Positions 6,001 to 6,550 of a stretch of DNA of 6,550 nucleotides are shown here, piece after piece. Source of the stretch: Acidobacteriota bacterium (GTDB lineage Bacteria > Acidobacteriota > Thermoanaerobaculia > Thermoanaerobaculales > Sulfomarinibacteraceae). The stretch is taken from contig DAOWFV010000143.1 of NCBI GenBank assembly GCA_030637805.1, positions 1 to 6,550 of the forward strand, written 5' to 3'. The stretch's first letter is position 1, and each line of letters opens with the position of its first letter. The position numbers were made by a program, and so were the translations under genes. Under the pieces are notes generated by a model, which was not told where the DNA came from, made no database searches, and saw only the letters and a program-made list of their open reading frames with translations.

Positions 6001-6550
6001 GACGCCGGATCATCCCCTGCGTTGACGGCCCGGTAGATCGAGAGCAGCCGATCCACGTGATTTTCGGCTGTATAGGCCTCGTTGAAGGCCGCCGAAGCTC
6101 GACGGCCCATCTCTTCCACCCTGGCCGGTTCACCGAGGAGAGAGCCGAGCTTCCGGGCAAGGTCCCGGTGGTCCCCGCGCTGGACGAGGCACCCGGTCAC
6201 TCCGTCCTCGACCAGCTCCGGTACGCCCCCGATCCTGGTGGCAACCACCGCCCGACCGTGGGCGAGTGCCTCCAGGACGGCTACCGGGCAGTTTTCCATC
6301 CACAGCGTCGGGAGGAGGCAAACGCCGGCTTGGCGGTACTGCTCATCGAGATCCCCCGCTGTCAGCGAGCCCGTGAACTTGACGGCGTCCTCCAAGCCGA
6401 GGTTCGAGACGAGTTGCTCGAGAGCCACCCGCTCCGGGCCGTCGCCGGCGATGGCCAGGAAGACCCGCGGATGCTCCTCGAGGAGGAGGGCCATGGCCCG
6501 CAGCAGAACGTCCACCCCTTTCTCACGGCTCAAGCGTCCGGCGAAGAGCA
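5982..6550 (-). CDS. GT4-type (GT-B fold) glycosyltransferase, C-terminal fragment
   Basis: About 188 residues of the nucleotide-sugar-binding C-terminal half of a retaining GT-B glycosyltransferase; the N-terminal acceptor domain lies beyond the right edge. The visible part opens with LFAGRLSREKGVDVLL, the standard start of the Glycos_transf_1 domain. It continues with the GDGPER turn, a VKFTGSL strand, and the EX7E motif ENCPVAVLE (two Glu at about 6294-6296 and 6270-6272). The GGVPELVEDGVTGCLV donor-site segment follows. Such enzymes move a sugar from an NDP donor to a lipid-linked or growing glycan on the cytoplasmic side of the membrane. The TTG at 6533 is an internal Leu, not the start, because conserved family sequence runs upstream of it to the edge. 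The 3' end overlaps the following methyltransferase by 19 nt, so the two are probably co-expressed. Donor and acceptor sugars cannot be assigned. Confidence 0.93.
   Translation of the reverse strand, partial: LFAGRLSREKGVDVLLRAMALLLEEHPRVFLAIAGDGPERVALEQLVSNLGLEDAVKFTGSLTAGDLDEQYRQAGVCLLPTLWMENCPVAVLEALAHGRAVVATRIGGVPELVEDGVTGCLVQRGDHRDLARKLGSLLGEPARVEEMGRRASAAFNEAYTAENHVDRLLSIYRAVNAGDDPASCCAAL

Overview
This window is a GC-rich (roughly 60-65% by eye) bacterial segment with six genes, all on the minus strand, packed as one operon-like unit. In transcription order, from the right edge leftwards, they are: the C-terminal part of a GT-B (GT4-type) glycosyltransferase; a class I SAM-dependent methyltransferase; a B12-binding-type radical SAM enzyme; a second radical SAM enzyme with a short SPASM/twitch-like cysteine set; a polysaccharide pyruvyl transferase (CsaB/WcaK-like); and a GT2 glycosyltransferase. 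The content and the dispersed-repeat-like element at the left end would fit an environmental high-GC lineage such as Acidobacteriota, Gemmatimonadota or a deltaproteobacterial group. No taxonomic marker is present, so this is only a guess.

Layout: 5982-6550 glycosyltransferase (5' end outside the window); 5155-6000 methyltransferase (19-nt overlap with the glycosyltransferase); 3686-5158 B12-type radical SAM (ATGA overlap with the methyltransferase); 2556-3689 SPASM/twitch radical SAM (ATGA overlap); 98-nt gap; 1141-2457 pyruvyl transferase; 194-1144 GT2 glycosyltransferase (ATGA overlap). Positions 1-193 show no credible gene. They hold several inverted repeats, including an imperfect palindrome at 21-67, and a motif at about 91-139 that resembles a repeat scattered through many environmental genomes.

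Together the genes look like the middle of a surface-polysaccharide or glycoconjugate locus. Two glycosyltransferases would build the chain and the pyruvyl transferase would add a ketal-linked pyruvate. The methyltransferase and two different radical SAM enzymes would make less common sugar or lipid modifications. The tandem, translationally coupled radical SAM pair is the most unusual part, and its substrate cannot be read from the sequence. No flippase, polymerase, ABC exporter or chain-length regulator lies in the window, so the locus must continue outside it or rely on functions encoded elsewhere.
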